Origin: Atriophallophorus winterbourni
Lineage: Eukaryota; Platyhelminthes; Trematoda; Plagiorchiida; Microphallidae
DNA length: 64,000 nucleotides
Assembly (NCBI GenBank): GCA_013407085.1
Contig: JACCGJ010010771.1
Location: 1-64,000, forward strand
Reading direction: 5' to 3'
Both the position numbers and the translations under genes were made by a program. Shown here in pieces: positions 11,586 to 22,147 of the stretch; positions within the stretch are counted from its first letter, which is position 1, and each line of letters begins with the position of its first letter. The notes under the pieces were generated by a model. That model worked only from the letters and a program-made list of their open reading frames with translations. It searched no databases and had not been told where the DNA came from.

Positions 11586-11919
11586 CGCGCTCTGCATTGA
11601 CAGTCGAAAAATACTGAGACCGGGTATAATTGGTTATTGCAGCAGAGCATGTTCACTCTACAAGGACGGCGCCGTGTACGCTGTCTAGTTCATGTATACA
11701 GAACTGGAAACGGTCGTATTCAAAAAGATAAACCCTATGTTGAGTTGAAATAAGGAAGTAAACTTCAGGGCAAATCGAGCTTGCGATTGAAAAAGTGATA
11801 TGAACGCTATCGGCATTGACCGTATCAGTTAGGAAGAACTTGGTCTTGACCGATCACTTCAAGCTGGGGATAGGGAAGATACTGCTCTCGGCTCTTGAAC
11901 GAAGGGTTCCAAGGTTGTC

Positions 11920-12440
11920 ACAGCCGGGGGTGGGAGTGGGGATGAGCTTCCACTGTCTATAAAATGCTCCCATATGGCGTGCGTCTCAAACAGCCTCTGA
12001 CAACCAAAGCCCAGCTCCTGGTCTGCACGTGGCGGAACTGCTTCTACTGACAGGAGAAGGGGCGAAGGCGGATGACTGGCGCCTCAAAACCAGTTTGCTC
12101 CGGGCAGATGGAGCTAGTCAGCCTGGGATGGCAGTCCATCTAAGGGTAGGAAAACCCTGATTCCAAACCTCCACTGCCTTGCGGCATACCCGATTGCGGG
12201 AAAGGCTTCGGGAGAGAACCCTGAGGAAAAATCCCCGCTGCCTTGCGGGAAGACTTTTGAGTCAAAGGTTTCGGGTGGGGTCCCCTAAGCTAACCGCCTA
12301 CTTCGGCCTTGGCAACCGGGTAGTATGTCGCCTTCAACAAGAACCATGGAACCTTTCTTTCATCATGTATCCTCTTCATGGTATACTTGTTGGCACATCG
12401 TCTGTAAAGACTTGTGTAATAATAATAATAATAATAATAA
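11920..12440 (+). repeat. Element N, 3' end with (AAT)n tail
   Basis: This GC-richer block contains GGCGCCTCAAAACCAG and repeated CTGCCTTGCGG phrases, unlike its AT-rich surroundings. A related fragment lies at 53235-53360. It ends in (AAT)7, like an RTE-type 3' tail. It interrupts the B relic, so it inserted later. No frame can be followed. Confidence 0.4.
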
Positions 12441-12617
12441 TCTTGAACGAACATTACGCCGAGAGTGTGCAAATGCTACCGGTTGGCCGATTACTGATCT
12501 CGCTGTGGCAGAGATTGTTCTTCCTGATTCGGACTATTTAGACTTGAAACGCTGTGGAACTTGGGATCTTCGTGTGCTTTTGATATGCATTCAACATCGG
12601 CATCGACCGAAGGAGGC

Positions 12618-12618
12618 C

Positions 12619-12654
<36 letters not shown>

Positions 12655-12705
12655 TAATAATAATAATAATTATAATTATAATAATTATAATAATAATAAT
12701 AATAA
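12618..12705. repeat. (AAT)n microsatellite, 3' tail of B
   Basis: Imperfect AAT/ATA repeats directly follow the GGAGGCC end of a B element. Confidence 0.85.
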
Positions 12706-12737
12706 GTTATTGGAACATGTCTGGGACCGATCGTGTA

Positions 12738-12860
12738 TTCATAACGCAAATAAATTTGAGCGCAGTCAAATACAACAGTTTTGGGTAACGTTTCGCTTCT
12801 GGCACAAAAGGAACATGACTAAGTAGCATTCCAGGAATGACCTCTGTTTTGACCTTAGCA
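12738..12860 (+). repeat. Family M fragment
   Basis: The fragment has GGGTAACGTTTCGCTTCTGG and flanking sequence matching other M copies. Confidence 0.4.
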
Positions 12861-12934
12861 TCTAGCAGTCAATAATAAGCGAAGGGAGGTGGCATGAGTG
12901 AGATCAGTGGTCGATTGGCCTACTACGGTGTGTA

Positions 12935-13740
12935 TGCACATCATCATCATCATCGTGAAGCACAAGTCTGGAGTCAGACAAAGTGCAAGGCAACATGAGG
13001 CAGGAAAAGCAGATAAGCAAGTGCGTGAAACATCTAAAACAGGCAAGCGGAACATGCAAAAACAAATGCGCAAAAAGCAGCATGTGTTCGTAGTTTCACT
13101 GCATGCGATTTTGTGATTTGTGTGTGTGTGTGTGTTATTATAAAATAAAACCGGATTAAAAAATTATGGCACACAATAAAATACACAGCCGCCACTGACT
13201 TTGGTTTGCAGCCATATATCGTAAGGTTTCCAGCCAACTATTAGGTGGAGCTTATGGACCCCACCCAGGCAAACGAATACGCCCAACTGAGCCTAGAGCT
13301 ACGGTGAGTTTCTTCATCCCAACTCGCCATGTCATGGACTGGCCAGCCGATCGTTTCTCCCAGCTTCTGCAAATAAGTCGCGGTACGGTCAACGGTGAGG
13401 AGGCATTCTTAAAGCAAGTCCCAACCATCGCAAACGAGCAAGCATCAGCATTTCTCTCAGCCCGTGGCCACTTGGTCATAACACTCGCTTGCAGACATCT
13501 ATATTTGTAACGCGATGCTGCCACCGAATGCGAGCAATCCTACGCAAGCAACGGGTGTCAAAAACAGAAAGACGACGGACATCTTCCGCTCGGATAGACC
13601 AGGTTTCGCAGCCAAAGGAGTGTAGCCGCACCACTGCGTTGTACAATCGAGCCTTTGTGTGAAGTGAAACATCGCGTAGAGCCACACATGGCGAGGTTAG
13701 CAAACGCTGCCACCCGCTTTGCGAACACGATTGTCAGATC
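12935..13740 (-). mobile_element. Family H LINE, 3' end of reverse transcriptase ORF and tail
   Basis: On the minus strand, 13703-13476 encodes the region downstream of an RT domain (DVSLHTKARLYNAVVRLHSF, then CETWSIR, RRLSVFDTRCLRRIARIRW and HRVTNIDV). A frameshift near 13500 leads into 13524-13252 (SWEKRSAGQSMTW, GMKK, VGRIRLPGW). A 3' UTR follows, ending with a GTCTGACTCCAGACTTGTGC block and a (ATG)n tail at about 12936-12955. The copy at 22860-23620 has the same order. It lies in HMBS intron 2 and is inactive. Confidence 0.65.
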
Positions 13741-13985
13741 AGGTATCAGGTAAATAATGCTTCAAGATCCAACATACTTCCGGCATCCATGTCTCAGAGA
13801 TCGATTGATCGCAGCCGCTCACGAGGTCTTAAGACGTGGTAGTACATTGACCACTTATGGTGGTCGCTGCACCGAGGCGGTCGAAAAAAAAAAATGAGCA
13901 GGTGATTACGGTTGAGGAGGGGATTGAGCAGAGATCGATCCAATCTGGCGCTCAGCACTGATGCGAAAGTAAGTAGTTAATATTT
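13741..13985. other. no recognised feature
   Basis: Short intronic stretch of HMBS without recognised content. Confidence 0.3.
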
Positions 13986-13989
13986 AACA

Positions 13990-14115
13990 GTGACATTCAA
14001 GTAACCTTCATTTACCACTTTCAAGGTTCACTGAACCTGATATGACTGTCTCCACATGATGACGATAAACAGCCATAAACCGGTTGTAGTATGTAAGCGA
14101 GGAGATGTAAGCACC
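13990..14115 (+). repeat. Family G: hammerhead-like remnant
   Basis: CTCCAC at 14050-14055 is followed by ATGATGA, CGATAAACAGCCA, TAAA, CCGG, TT and GTAG, then GTAAG. It has the order of the intact candidate at 50586-50641, but C3 of the core and G of GAAA are mutated, so it is not expected to cleave. Confidence 0.55.
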
Positions 14116-14344
14116 AAAATATATTAGCTAATATTCATTTTATACTTGATAGTTGATAAGATTTTTTGAATTTTTTTTAACCTTAGCTTCATTTATTATG
14201 CAGTTTTACACATGTGAGCCAGTGTCAATCGACCTTGACCGTGTTCTATTGTATCAGATTAATGCGAATATTAGGGAAATCGACTACTGATTCTAGTCAT
14301 ACCTACTTGAGCTGGCACCCAACGCTATCCTTACTACAGACTGT

Positions 14345-14490
14345 TTAGTGGTAAGGTCAAAACAGATGAGGTGGATGGAAAGCTATTTGGTCACGTTCCC
14401 TGCCCTGACTATCACCCTTGATATGACGAAATGCCGGTGTCGGAAGCGAAACGTTACCCAAAAACTACTCTAACAAATTGCAGTCAAATT
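14345..14490 (-). repeat. Family M fragment
   Basis: This is the inverse of the copies at 1645 and 12738 and keeps GCGAAACGTTACCC and its flanks. It ends close to the 3' boundary of HMBS exon 2. Confidence 0.45.
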
Positions 14491-14547
14491 TATTTCCATT
14501 TATATTAATAACATTAATTTCAATAATAATAAATCGACACGACTCAC

Positions 14548-14994
14548 AGATGAAGGTTCTGATAGCAGCCATGATGAGCATGTAGTGAAATTCGGCGATG
14601 AATTTGAGCCACCTGATTCGAGTCGAGCAGACTTTTGCAGAGGGTTTCCGTTCTCTTGTGAACTATATCTGCGTTTGCCACCGAGGGGTAATTCATCAGG
14701 AAGTTCCGTTATCAGACTCGCGCCAACACAGCGCCGGCCATCGATGCTAAGTACATTGGCTTTCAATTCCAACATGCGTGGATGCCCGTCGCTTGGCGTC
14801 AATGAATGGCGAACACCGATGGGTGTGGAGCAGCCACCTTCCAAGTGGCACATCAGACTGCGCTCGGCAATTGAACTCAGTGCGGCGCATTCATTGTGCA
14901 AATCGGACAACACGGAGAGCATGAAGCCATCATCTTTGCGGCATTCGCAGGTCAACGCCCCTTGGCCAACGGCGTGAAACGTATCGGAGAGTAC
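14548..14994 (-). CDS. HMBS: Hydroxymethylbilane synthase, exon 2 (catalytic core and cofactor cysteine)
   Basis: The exon encodes 149 residues continuing the enzyme from VLSDTFHAVGQGALTCECR through SIAERSLMCHLEGGCSTPIG. The cysteine in HLEGGCS (residue 259 of the joined protein) is the one that carries the dipyrromethane cofactor in this family. The acceptor is TTTCAG just before GTACTC (CAG at 14995-14997) and the donor is TCT|GTGAGT at 14548/14547. Both keep phase 0. The last third (ELPLGGKRRYSSQENG through SGGSNSSPN) is serine-rich, has no counterpart in the human enzyme and is probably a lineage-specific insertion. Confidence 0.85.
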
Positions 14995-14999
14995 CTGAA

Positions 15000-16240
15000 A
15001 TCGATAATGGATTACGGTCGCACAAATTAAAATATTTGTTGCTATCGGCTTAATATTATAGAAGATTGGGAGTGCAATGAAAATCAAGGCAAGTAGAATG
15101 AAATCAGTTTGGTCGCAACTCCATGGTGAGGGGATTCATGGAGTACGATGCTCACTGTACATCCGTGCTGTAAATAAGACAACGACAATTAAGGTGAAAA
15201 GGTGGATATATTTTGAGATTGACAAAGTAATAATTTATCTTATGCACGTATGGCTTCAATGAGCTACTGGTTGTTTGTAGTTCATATTTAGTCTTGTCAA
15301 AATATGATGAGTCTAGTTCATATGTATGGAAAGTCTGGATATCAAGGAAAAGCTTGGGAAAAGGTTTATGAACACGTCTTTTCTTAGACATAAAACATTT
15401 GCAAACAATCATAAAGACGCTATCTAGAAACTATGATTCTTTAGACCCAAAACTATTTTTGATTGAAAACTCCATTTGATGCACGTGTATAAACTCCTTT
15501 GAGCCATCATACATTTTGGGCTCATGTTCTCGTTTCTGATTGGCCTATTTTGTCGATGCGGCGGACTCATCCATTTTTTGTTCGGACGGCGACAGCATTT
15601 TGCTTGTAAGGTCTGTTTTATTCATGCTAAGCGAAGTAACAGTAACCAAGTCTTTCAATACTCGTTGATTAGAGTACTTATCACCGGGTTTAGCTCTGAT
15701 ACAATATAACACAGGCAAGGTGCCACACCCTTATAAAATGTGATAGAAATACTGTCACTTTGCCCAAAACTTACGACATTTCACATGATAGTGGCAGCAA
15801 GACTGCAACGTGTTCTCACATGCTATTTAATACTGGAGATAATCGATTAAGCAAGTGTTCGTACGCTAAACAATCGCAATTGGTTGAATACGACTTTGGA
15901 ATATGGAGAATCAAAGCAGACCAACCAACCAGCGTCGCGCCTACAGCAAAATGTAGCAAACAGGATTAGGTTAAAAAACAGACATCATGATGCATCAACA
16001 CGGAAAGCAACTTGTGACAAGAAGAATGAAAGACATTAGATCAAGTGTGCGTATTTATGAGCTCACAAGCTAGGAATCCGACGATTTGTCACTCAGCCTG
16101 AAAGATTGGTCGCACGTGTAAAACATTTTTCGCGGTTTCAATACAGGTGTTTCAGATGTGAATAACACAGCAGAATGGTCGTCATTAGCGTCTTAAGCGC
16201 TTGATTCTGTGTTTGAACATCGTCGTTCGCTGTATGAACC
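15000..16240. other. HMBS intron 1; no feature recognised
   Basis: No coding frame or familiar repeat was found. Confidence 0.35.
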
Positions 16241-16345
16241 CTATTTCCTTTCCGCTGTTACAAGACTTAATGAACCTAATTTTACCGTCTCCATTTGATG
16301 ACGGCAAAAAGCGAGAAACCAGTTGTTGTGTGTAAGTGCTGCGGA
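16241..16345 (+). repeat. Family G: hammerhead-like remnant
   Basis: TTACCGTCTCCAT (16282-16294) is followed by TTGATGA, CGGCAAAAAGCGA, GAAA, CCAG, TT and GTTGTGTGTAAG. Outer-stem, GAAA and stem II elements remain; the first core base is T instead of C. It is probably inactive. It sits in HMBS intron 1. Confidence 0.55.
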
Positions 16346-17094
16346 TTAGCAATAGATTACATATGTTTGTTATTTTTTGTCCCCAAAATATTTCATCAAT
16401 ATATTATATAACAGACATCACACACGCGGCAAGCTCCATTGATGCCACTAACTTCAATTTGCCAGAGATGGGAAAGAATAGGTTTTTTAAATATTCGAAA
16501 TATCCGCTGTAAATTAATTTTCCACGAAACGGCACAAGCGTAATGAAACGTAGTTGAAATCAGAATAAGTAATTCCATACCAGTTCATGCTTTTTGCAAA
16601 GAGACGGTGTATGTGGCATTTCTCTCTCTCCATGTTTTCGTTCGTTTTGAGATACCATGAACTGTCATTTGCCCATTGGCAACAGATTATCGACGCAACC
16701 CAAAAGTCTTAATTAACTTTAAATGAACCTCAAATAGCAGCTACAAACCATCGAATTAACATAGACTGTTGCCTTTATCCGACGATGATACCCTTGGTTC
16801 CCGAAATAGTATATTTGTGATGACGTAGGAAAAACCGCGGTAGTAATCAAGTGATAGGTAGAAAAAGCATTCCCTGATTCGATTACACACCTCAATGATA
16901 AACTCATACGGGATAGCAAACTGCTCAACGCAAAGCATGCATACATTATAACGATATAATATCATTTTGAAAATAATTAATGAAATAAACGGATTAGTTG
17001 GTTTTTCCCAACACTTCAAGCTGTTTGCGCTAAGCAGACGCAGCTCACTGGTGGACAAAGCCCGCAGTGTGATTTCAGAGCAGCATCACCGATG
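16346..17094. other. HMBS intron 1; no feature recognised
   Basis: AT-rich, with no supported gene. Confidence 0.35.
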
Positions 17095-17270
17095 TCCGTT
17101 TGAACTCACAAACTTGGATCCAGGCAAAATGCCGCAGAGTAATAGACAGAGCGTGGGCTAAGATATTGCCAAGTCTAGACAAAACCAAAAGAAAACTACA
17201 AACAGGCGGTAAGACTCCAGCGTATTTCCCCACGCAACTCCGTACCTTTAGCAAATCAATTTTACACGGT
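17095..17270 (-). repeat. Family K copy, 5' truncated and degraded
   Basis: Antisense K sequence carries the CTTGGATCCAGGCAAAATGC block and the TAGACAGAGCGTGGGC and CAAGTCTAGACA segments. A better K copy follows at 17325 in the same orientation. Confidence 0.5.
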
Positions 17271-17324
17271 TACCTGTGGAGTACTTCAGTACCGCACCAT
17301 TGCATCACCGAAACCCAGCACTAC

Positions 17325-17560
17325 GGTATGGTTTGAAAGCACAAGCCTGATCCAGGCAAAGTGCCGCACAGTCAGAGACTGCACATGGGCTGATATACTG
17401 TCAGGTTGCCCAGGCCTAAACAGATATGAGAAAAAAATAGAAATGGTAGTGAGACTCCAGCGTGTTTCAGCATGCAGCTCACTACCGTTGGCCAATGAAT
17501 TTAGCACGATGCTAGCCGCACAGCATAGAAATGCTGCACGATGGCACATCCGCGCACCAG
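17325..17560 (-). repeat. Family K non-autonomous retroelement, well preserved
   Basis: This good K copy has the perfect hairpin GGTAGTGAG (17445-17453) and CTCACTACC (17478-17486). The element tail GTATGGT precedes the shared 3' block. It lies in HMBS intron 1. Confidence 0.65.
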
Positions 17561-18600
17561 CATTGATCACGAAGTACAACGGAAGCTTAGATGACAATGT
17601 TAAAGATGAGAATGGATAAGAAAATTGAAATTAGGTAGATGGCTAAGTGGTGCTGCAACGAACAAACATGATGAATTCCAAAATTGGTCGATCGTTCACA
17701 TCAGCTTACCAGCTTGCGTGGCGATTTCGCTTTATTATGATTGGCTACGCAGGTGAAAAAGGGAACTTCGGATAGAATCAGATTAATTGTGAACGAAAAT
17801 GATGCAGTGGGTGTATGAAGTGGACAACCAAAACAAATAGAGCAACCTTTAATTTCAAAGAACATAAGACACTAAAGTTCAATATTAATTTCGGTAGAAG
17901 GCATATTTTCAATAACCGATAGATGCACAGGAACAAGCGCGAAACGGTATACACCATAGGGAGTTAAATCGTAATGATTAGCAACGCAGTAGGCCAAAAC
18001 ATTTAAAGAACCCCAAATCAAAGGTTGGCGTCTACTTTTTCACTGTTAACTGCTTCGTTAGATAAAGCAGTTGGCAAACCAGTGCATAGTGCGACAAGGG
18101 ATCAAAGTTGAAGACAGCAATACTTAATCAGTTAGCTTATGAAATCACTAACTGGGGTCAATCAAGTTTTTGTAATAAGAGGTTGGTCATAGAATGATGA
18201 CACGAAGAAGCTTTGGGTTGCCCCAATACCGAAAGATTTTGGGCTCATCTGGAAATGATTTTTATAACCACCAAGCACTCGGGTAGAACAAGTTCAAAAG
18301 TGCACTGACTTGAGGGAAACATGAGCGAAACGATTACTGCTTAGCACATCGGTCTATCAACGACATGTACACGAGCGTTACTATCTAAGCTAAACATAAT
18401 GAAATACTGAACGCTGGTGGTAGCACTCGGTCACTTGTGACTGACCAGTAAGTTTCATTTAGTGAATCCGTTGACTTGATTGGAACCGTATGTTACAGCG
18501 ATAAAATGATGGCCAGGAAGTGAAGCGATCTTTGTAGTAATTAACGGCATGCACTTGGCGCTAATTAAGCGACTAATGGAATGGACCAGCTGCGATTTTA
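17561..18600. other. HMBS intron 1; no feature recognised
   Basis: I see neither coding signal nor clear repeats. Confidence 0.35.
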
Positions 18601-18604
18601 AGAT

Positions 18605-18690
18605 TAATCTGGATATGTATGTATGCATGCATGCATGTATGTATGTATGTATGTATGTAGGCATGTAGGTATGTATGCATGCATGCGTTC
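18605..18690. repeat. (GTAT/GCAT)n tetranucleotide microsatellite
   Basis: Interrupted GTAT and GCAT units run for about 80 bases inside HMBS intron 1. Because the unit is read openly in several frames it creates spurious open frames. Confidence 0.8.
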
Positions 18691-18940
18691 ATGTTTCTCG
18701 TCAATTTCAGAAAAGCATTGTATACGCAAATTTTATTCGGAAATTGATTCGAAAAATAAACGCGGTGGCAGATAGCATGGGGGCCGACGTTCTTAACCAA
18801 CGTTCCATATATCTTTCTAATCATGTATAACCTGACAGTATCGCGTAGTCTATAATGGTGCGGCAATTTACCAACGTCATGCTTGTGATTTTACAAATAC
18901 TAGTACGAAAGCAGTCTATTGAAAAGAGTAGAAAACATAC

Positions 18941-19552
18941 CTGATCGATTCGGTAAGACCATCCAAGACGTTCCACGCCGGCCTGTGCGAGAATCAGCGC
19001 ATCATATCTCACGGAAGAATGTGGGTTTCGATCAAAGTCTGTTGTATTCTCACCGTGCTGATGATTTCCGTCCAGCTTGCGCAAGCGAGTATTAAGATTT
19101 CCACGAACAGAAACGAATTTCAAGTGAGGATAAAGTCTGGTGAGGGTCGCAACTCTTCTCAAAGCGCTAGTACCTACAACTGCGCCGTTCGGAAGATCTG
19201 ACAATCTACAACCGCGATAAGGGGTTGACATGAGAACCACGTCGTCTGGAGAACAGCGATCGAAGACGCAGCCCAAAACAAGTCCCGAGGGCATCGTAGT
19301 GGGGACATCTTTAAGTGAATGAACAACAAAATCCACCGTTCCGTTTAACAAAGCGCATTCTAGTTCTTTTGTAAATAAGCTCTTATCACCAATTTTTGAA
19401 AGAGCAACGTCAAGTATTTTGTCACCTGTTGTAGATATCTGAACGACTTCAAATTGTAGAGCAGGGTTGCGACGAGCAAGCATGTCGATTGCCAGTTGTG
19501 TTTGAACAAGTGCTAGTTGACTTTTACGAGAACCGACACGAATTGTTCTCAT
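18941..19552 (-). CDS. HMBS: Hydroxymethylbilane synthase (porphobilinogen deaminase), exon 1
   Basis: The enzyme polymerises four porphobilinogen molecules into hydroxymethylbilane, the third step of haem synthesis, in the cytosol. This exon encodes residues 1-204. Residues 1-16 match the family start (MRTIRVGSRKSQLALV). STTGDKILDVALSKIG follows at 40-55, then SLFTKELE. VVHSLKDVP holds the catalytic aspartate (D82, equivalent to human D99). ALRRVA (130-135) and RGNLNTRLRKLD (150-161) carry the substrate-binding arginines. About 15 extra residues follow (162-180). The start ATG is 19550-19552; the reading frame also extends five codons upstream without an ATG. The donor is CAG|GTATGT at 18941/18940. 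With exons 14548-14994 and 6811-7080 the protein is about 442 residues, against 361 in human, with all joins in phase 0. No competing stop interrupts the model. Confidence 0.9.
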
Positions 19553-19560
19553 GGCTTCAA

Positions 19561-19563
19561 CTG
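19561..19563 (-). promoter_or_regulatory. Candidate 3' splice acceptor 8 bases before the HMBS start codon
   Basis: On the minus strand a T-rich run leads to TTGTCAG, ending eight bases before the ATG. It could be the acceptor of a 5' UTR intron or, as flatworms use spliced-leader trans-splicing, a trans-splice acceptor. This is a motif observation with no transcript evidence. Confidence 0.3.
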
Positions 19564-20164
19564 ACAAGTATCACAGTAAAAATAGCCTGGATATGATTCA
19601 GCGGGAAAAATAGATAGAGAATTATTAGATTAGACCATTTGGGAAATTGAAGAACTTTCTTAAAAATATAGATCTATAATATTGGGGAAAATATAATAGA
19701 GGTAATGTTGGGGAAGTATCGCTATTTACACAAAAATTCATTTTAACTCTTGAAATCTCCGTGAGCTTTTAAATATTTTGAGGCGATGCTTCTTCAGTCT
19801 GATTGATTGATTTTGTCTAAGAAGGGTATAAACACAGGCGACCTACATCCTTAGCTGTCTTTTTGTCAGCAACGATAAAAAGCTCTTTGCCCGAATAGTT
19901 TGCCTTTGTTCTTGTTACGCGTGGTGATCGGTCTAGCTAGACCATGGCGACTAATAGTGTATAGTGGTTATCAGTGGTCAAAATGGCGTCTATGACACTC
20001 TGTATCTATTCAATACGGATGTGCCCTATTGACAGCATCATAAACTCCCGAAATTTGAAAAACACGTATGCCTACATAGACAACGTCATGGTTTGCGATA
20101 GCACTCAATAGCAGCATGATGCTCATTTCGAGTCGTTCGTAAAAGCTACAAGGACGTATGGAAT
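19564..20164. other. Region upstream of HMBS, no further gene
   Basis: This should hold the HMBS promoter if the gene starts here. A perfect 14-base palindrome, GGTCTAGCTAGACC, lies at 19930-19943. No TATA box position can be justified. Confidence 0.3.
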
Positions 20165-20395
20165 AACAGAGTGTGCTGTGCGGCTAACACCGTGCTAAAT
20201 TGATTGGCCATTGGTAGTAAGCTGCATGCTGAAACACGCTGGAGTCTCACTACCATATTTATTCTCTATTTCTCATATCTGTCTAGGCCTAGGCAACCTG
20301 ACAGTAATATCGCCCACGTGCAGTCTCTGACTGTGTGGCACTTTGCCTGGATCATGCTTGTGCTTTCATACTATGCCATACCATACCACCTCGAC
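20165..20395 (+). repeat. Family K non-autonomous retroelement, sense copy with tail
   Basis: This is a sense-strand K copy. It runs from GTGCTGTGCGGCTAACACCG through the hairpin region (one mismatch) to TGGCACTTTGCCTGGATCAT, then GCTTGTGCTTTCATAC and a short CATAC-type tail. Its tail directly abuts the gypsy relic. Confidence 0.65.
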
Positions 20396-21860
20396 GTAAC
20401 GCTAAAGAATTGCAACGCGTGACTGGAATGTTTGCTCACTACTCTCATTGGATACTTACGTTTTCTGGTCAAAAACAAAACATTCCCTCTCTCTGACGAC
20501 GTCCAGGCAACCGATGAAAATCTAAAAAGCGAACTTGAATGTGCCACACTTATTACGATAGACTATAACGAAACATTGGAAGCCGAAACAGATGCTTCCG
20601 ATGTCGCCATTGCAGCTCCTCTTGGCCAGAACCATAAACCCATTGACGTTTTTCGATGACACTCATTCTTAGCGAAAACAATCACTCAGCTGTAGAGAAG
20701 GAGGCATACGCCATTGTTGAATCCATCAGGAAACGGAGGCACTATCTACTTCGTAGACTATTTAAACTGGTCACTGACCAGCGCTAAGTTACATTTATGT
20801 ATGGTTGCGGCCAAAAGAGTAAAATCAAAAACGATAAGATACGGCGCTGTAAAATCGAGCTTTTCGAATACAAGTATGATGTTGTTTATCGACCGGGTAA
20901 AGAAAACCATGTTGCGGACACATTATCACGTAACGTGCGTCCATTTCGAGCTTTGAACAACTAAGGGAGCTGCACAACTCACTCTGCCATCCAGGAATTA
21001 CGCGAATGTTTCATTTCGTCCGGTGCAAAAATCTTCCTTATTCGATAGACGACGTCAAACTGGTCACTGCCAATTGCAATGTGTGCCAAACTGAAGACAA
21101 GGTTTTCCAAATCTTCTGGTACCCTTATTAAAGCCACACAGCCATCCGAGCGTTAAGTATAGAGTTCAGATGTCCTTTACCTTCAAGTACTCGAAATCGC
21201 TATTTACTAACATTAATCGATGAATTCTCTCGATTCCATTTTGCCTTTCCGTGTGCGGATATGGCATCAGATACTGTGATTGGCTGTCTCACGCAACTTT
21301 TCACTTTGTTCGGGATGCTTGCCCATATCCACTATGTCAGAGGTTTATCATTCTTGTCTTCCGAACTTAAAAAATTTCTAACTGAAAGAAATCGCCATGA
21401 GCCACACAGCAACTTATAATCCACAAGGCAACTGCCAGATCGAACGCTTCACTTTGGAAAACAAACAACCTTGCTTTGAAAACTCATAATTTACCGACAA
21501 CTCGTTAGGAGACTGTTTTATCGGATGCTCTACATAGCCTCTGGTCATTGCCGTGCGCGAATCACACACCTCATGAACACATGTTTCAGTATGCTCGACG
21601 TTCTTGTTCTGGGCGTTCTCTGCCTTCTTGGCTAACTACGCCATGCTCGGTTTTCCTGCAGCAATGCAGTCGGTTATCTAAGTATAAACCGTTGGTGGAA
21701 GAAGTGGAACTCCTGCGTTGTAACCCTCATTACGCTGGTATTGCTCATCAAGATGGCACATGAATTTAGCACTACACCAACATCGACCTGTCCTGAAACG
21801 GTCGTTACAGGATCACCGGAGCAGCGCAAAAATATCGAATCGAAAGCTTTGTAGCAGTAA
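20390..21860 (+). mobile_element. Ty3/gypsy LTR retrotransposon pol relic (RT end, RNase H, integrase)
   Basis: Read across frames, the segment starts with an RT-connection remnant (NAKELQRVTGMFAHYSHWI). RNase H follows (ETDASD near 20590 and then a VADTLSRN-like end near 20925). An integrase core follows (LLTLIDEFSRFHFAFPCADM near 21210, FGMLAHIHYVRG, then SFLSSELKKFLTERN). The C-terminal domain ends near 21760. At least six frameshifts and several stops break it, and no LTRs or primer-binding site are visible nearby. It is a dead fragment. Confidence 0.75.
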
Positions 21861-22112
21861 GTTATTTAACTAGAAATTGATCATATGGGCACGTTTTTTA
21901 ATAGACAGCAAACATCAACAATTAATAAATCTAAGGTAAGAGCCAATGCAACTTGTTGGTCGATTTGTCTGAAGTTTCAATAACCTTGCTTCACCCTTGT
22001 CTGTAAATTAATATTCGCAAAAATCTGCACCGCATACGCGAACCCAAGCGCTAGGAACGCTGGCTAACGAGTTTCAAGAGACTCCATTTGATAGCATGAC
22101 TTTAAGCAAAAC

Positions 22113-22147
<35 letters not shown>

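Larger units (their letters stand above)
11590..12720 (+). mobile_element. Family B (RTE-like LINE) 3' end, interrupted by element N
   Basis: From about 11590 to 11915 the translation follows the C-terminus of the B element (compare 28260-27971 on minus), with MFTL, HVYRT.NGRI and WS.P-type remnants broken by stops. B resumes at about 12440 and ends at the diagnostic CATCGACCGAAGGAGGCC (12602-12619), followed by a long (AAT)n tail to about 12705. The break at 11920-12440 is a second element, N, that itself ends in (AAT)n at 12418-12440. The B element in this relic is dead. Confidence 0.6.

Noticed and set aside
12179..12541. Plus-strand open frames of 110-120 codons around 12.2-12.7 kb
   Set aside because: They run through the (AAT)n repeats and the N/B element remnants. 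The repeats give poly-isoleucine or poly-asparagine, not a protein.
14500..15087. Taking the full 195-codon frame as HMBS exon 2
   Set aside because: Residues before VLSDTF and after SEPSS are intronic. Consensus splice sites at 14994 and 14548 restore family length and phase.
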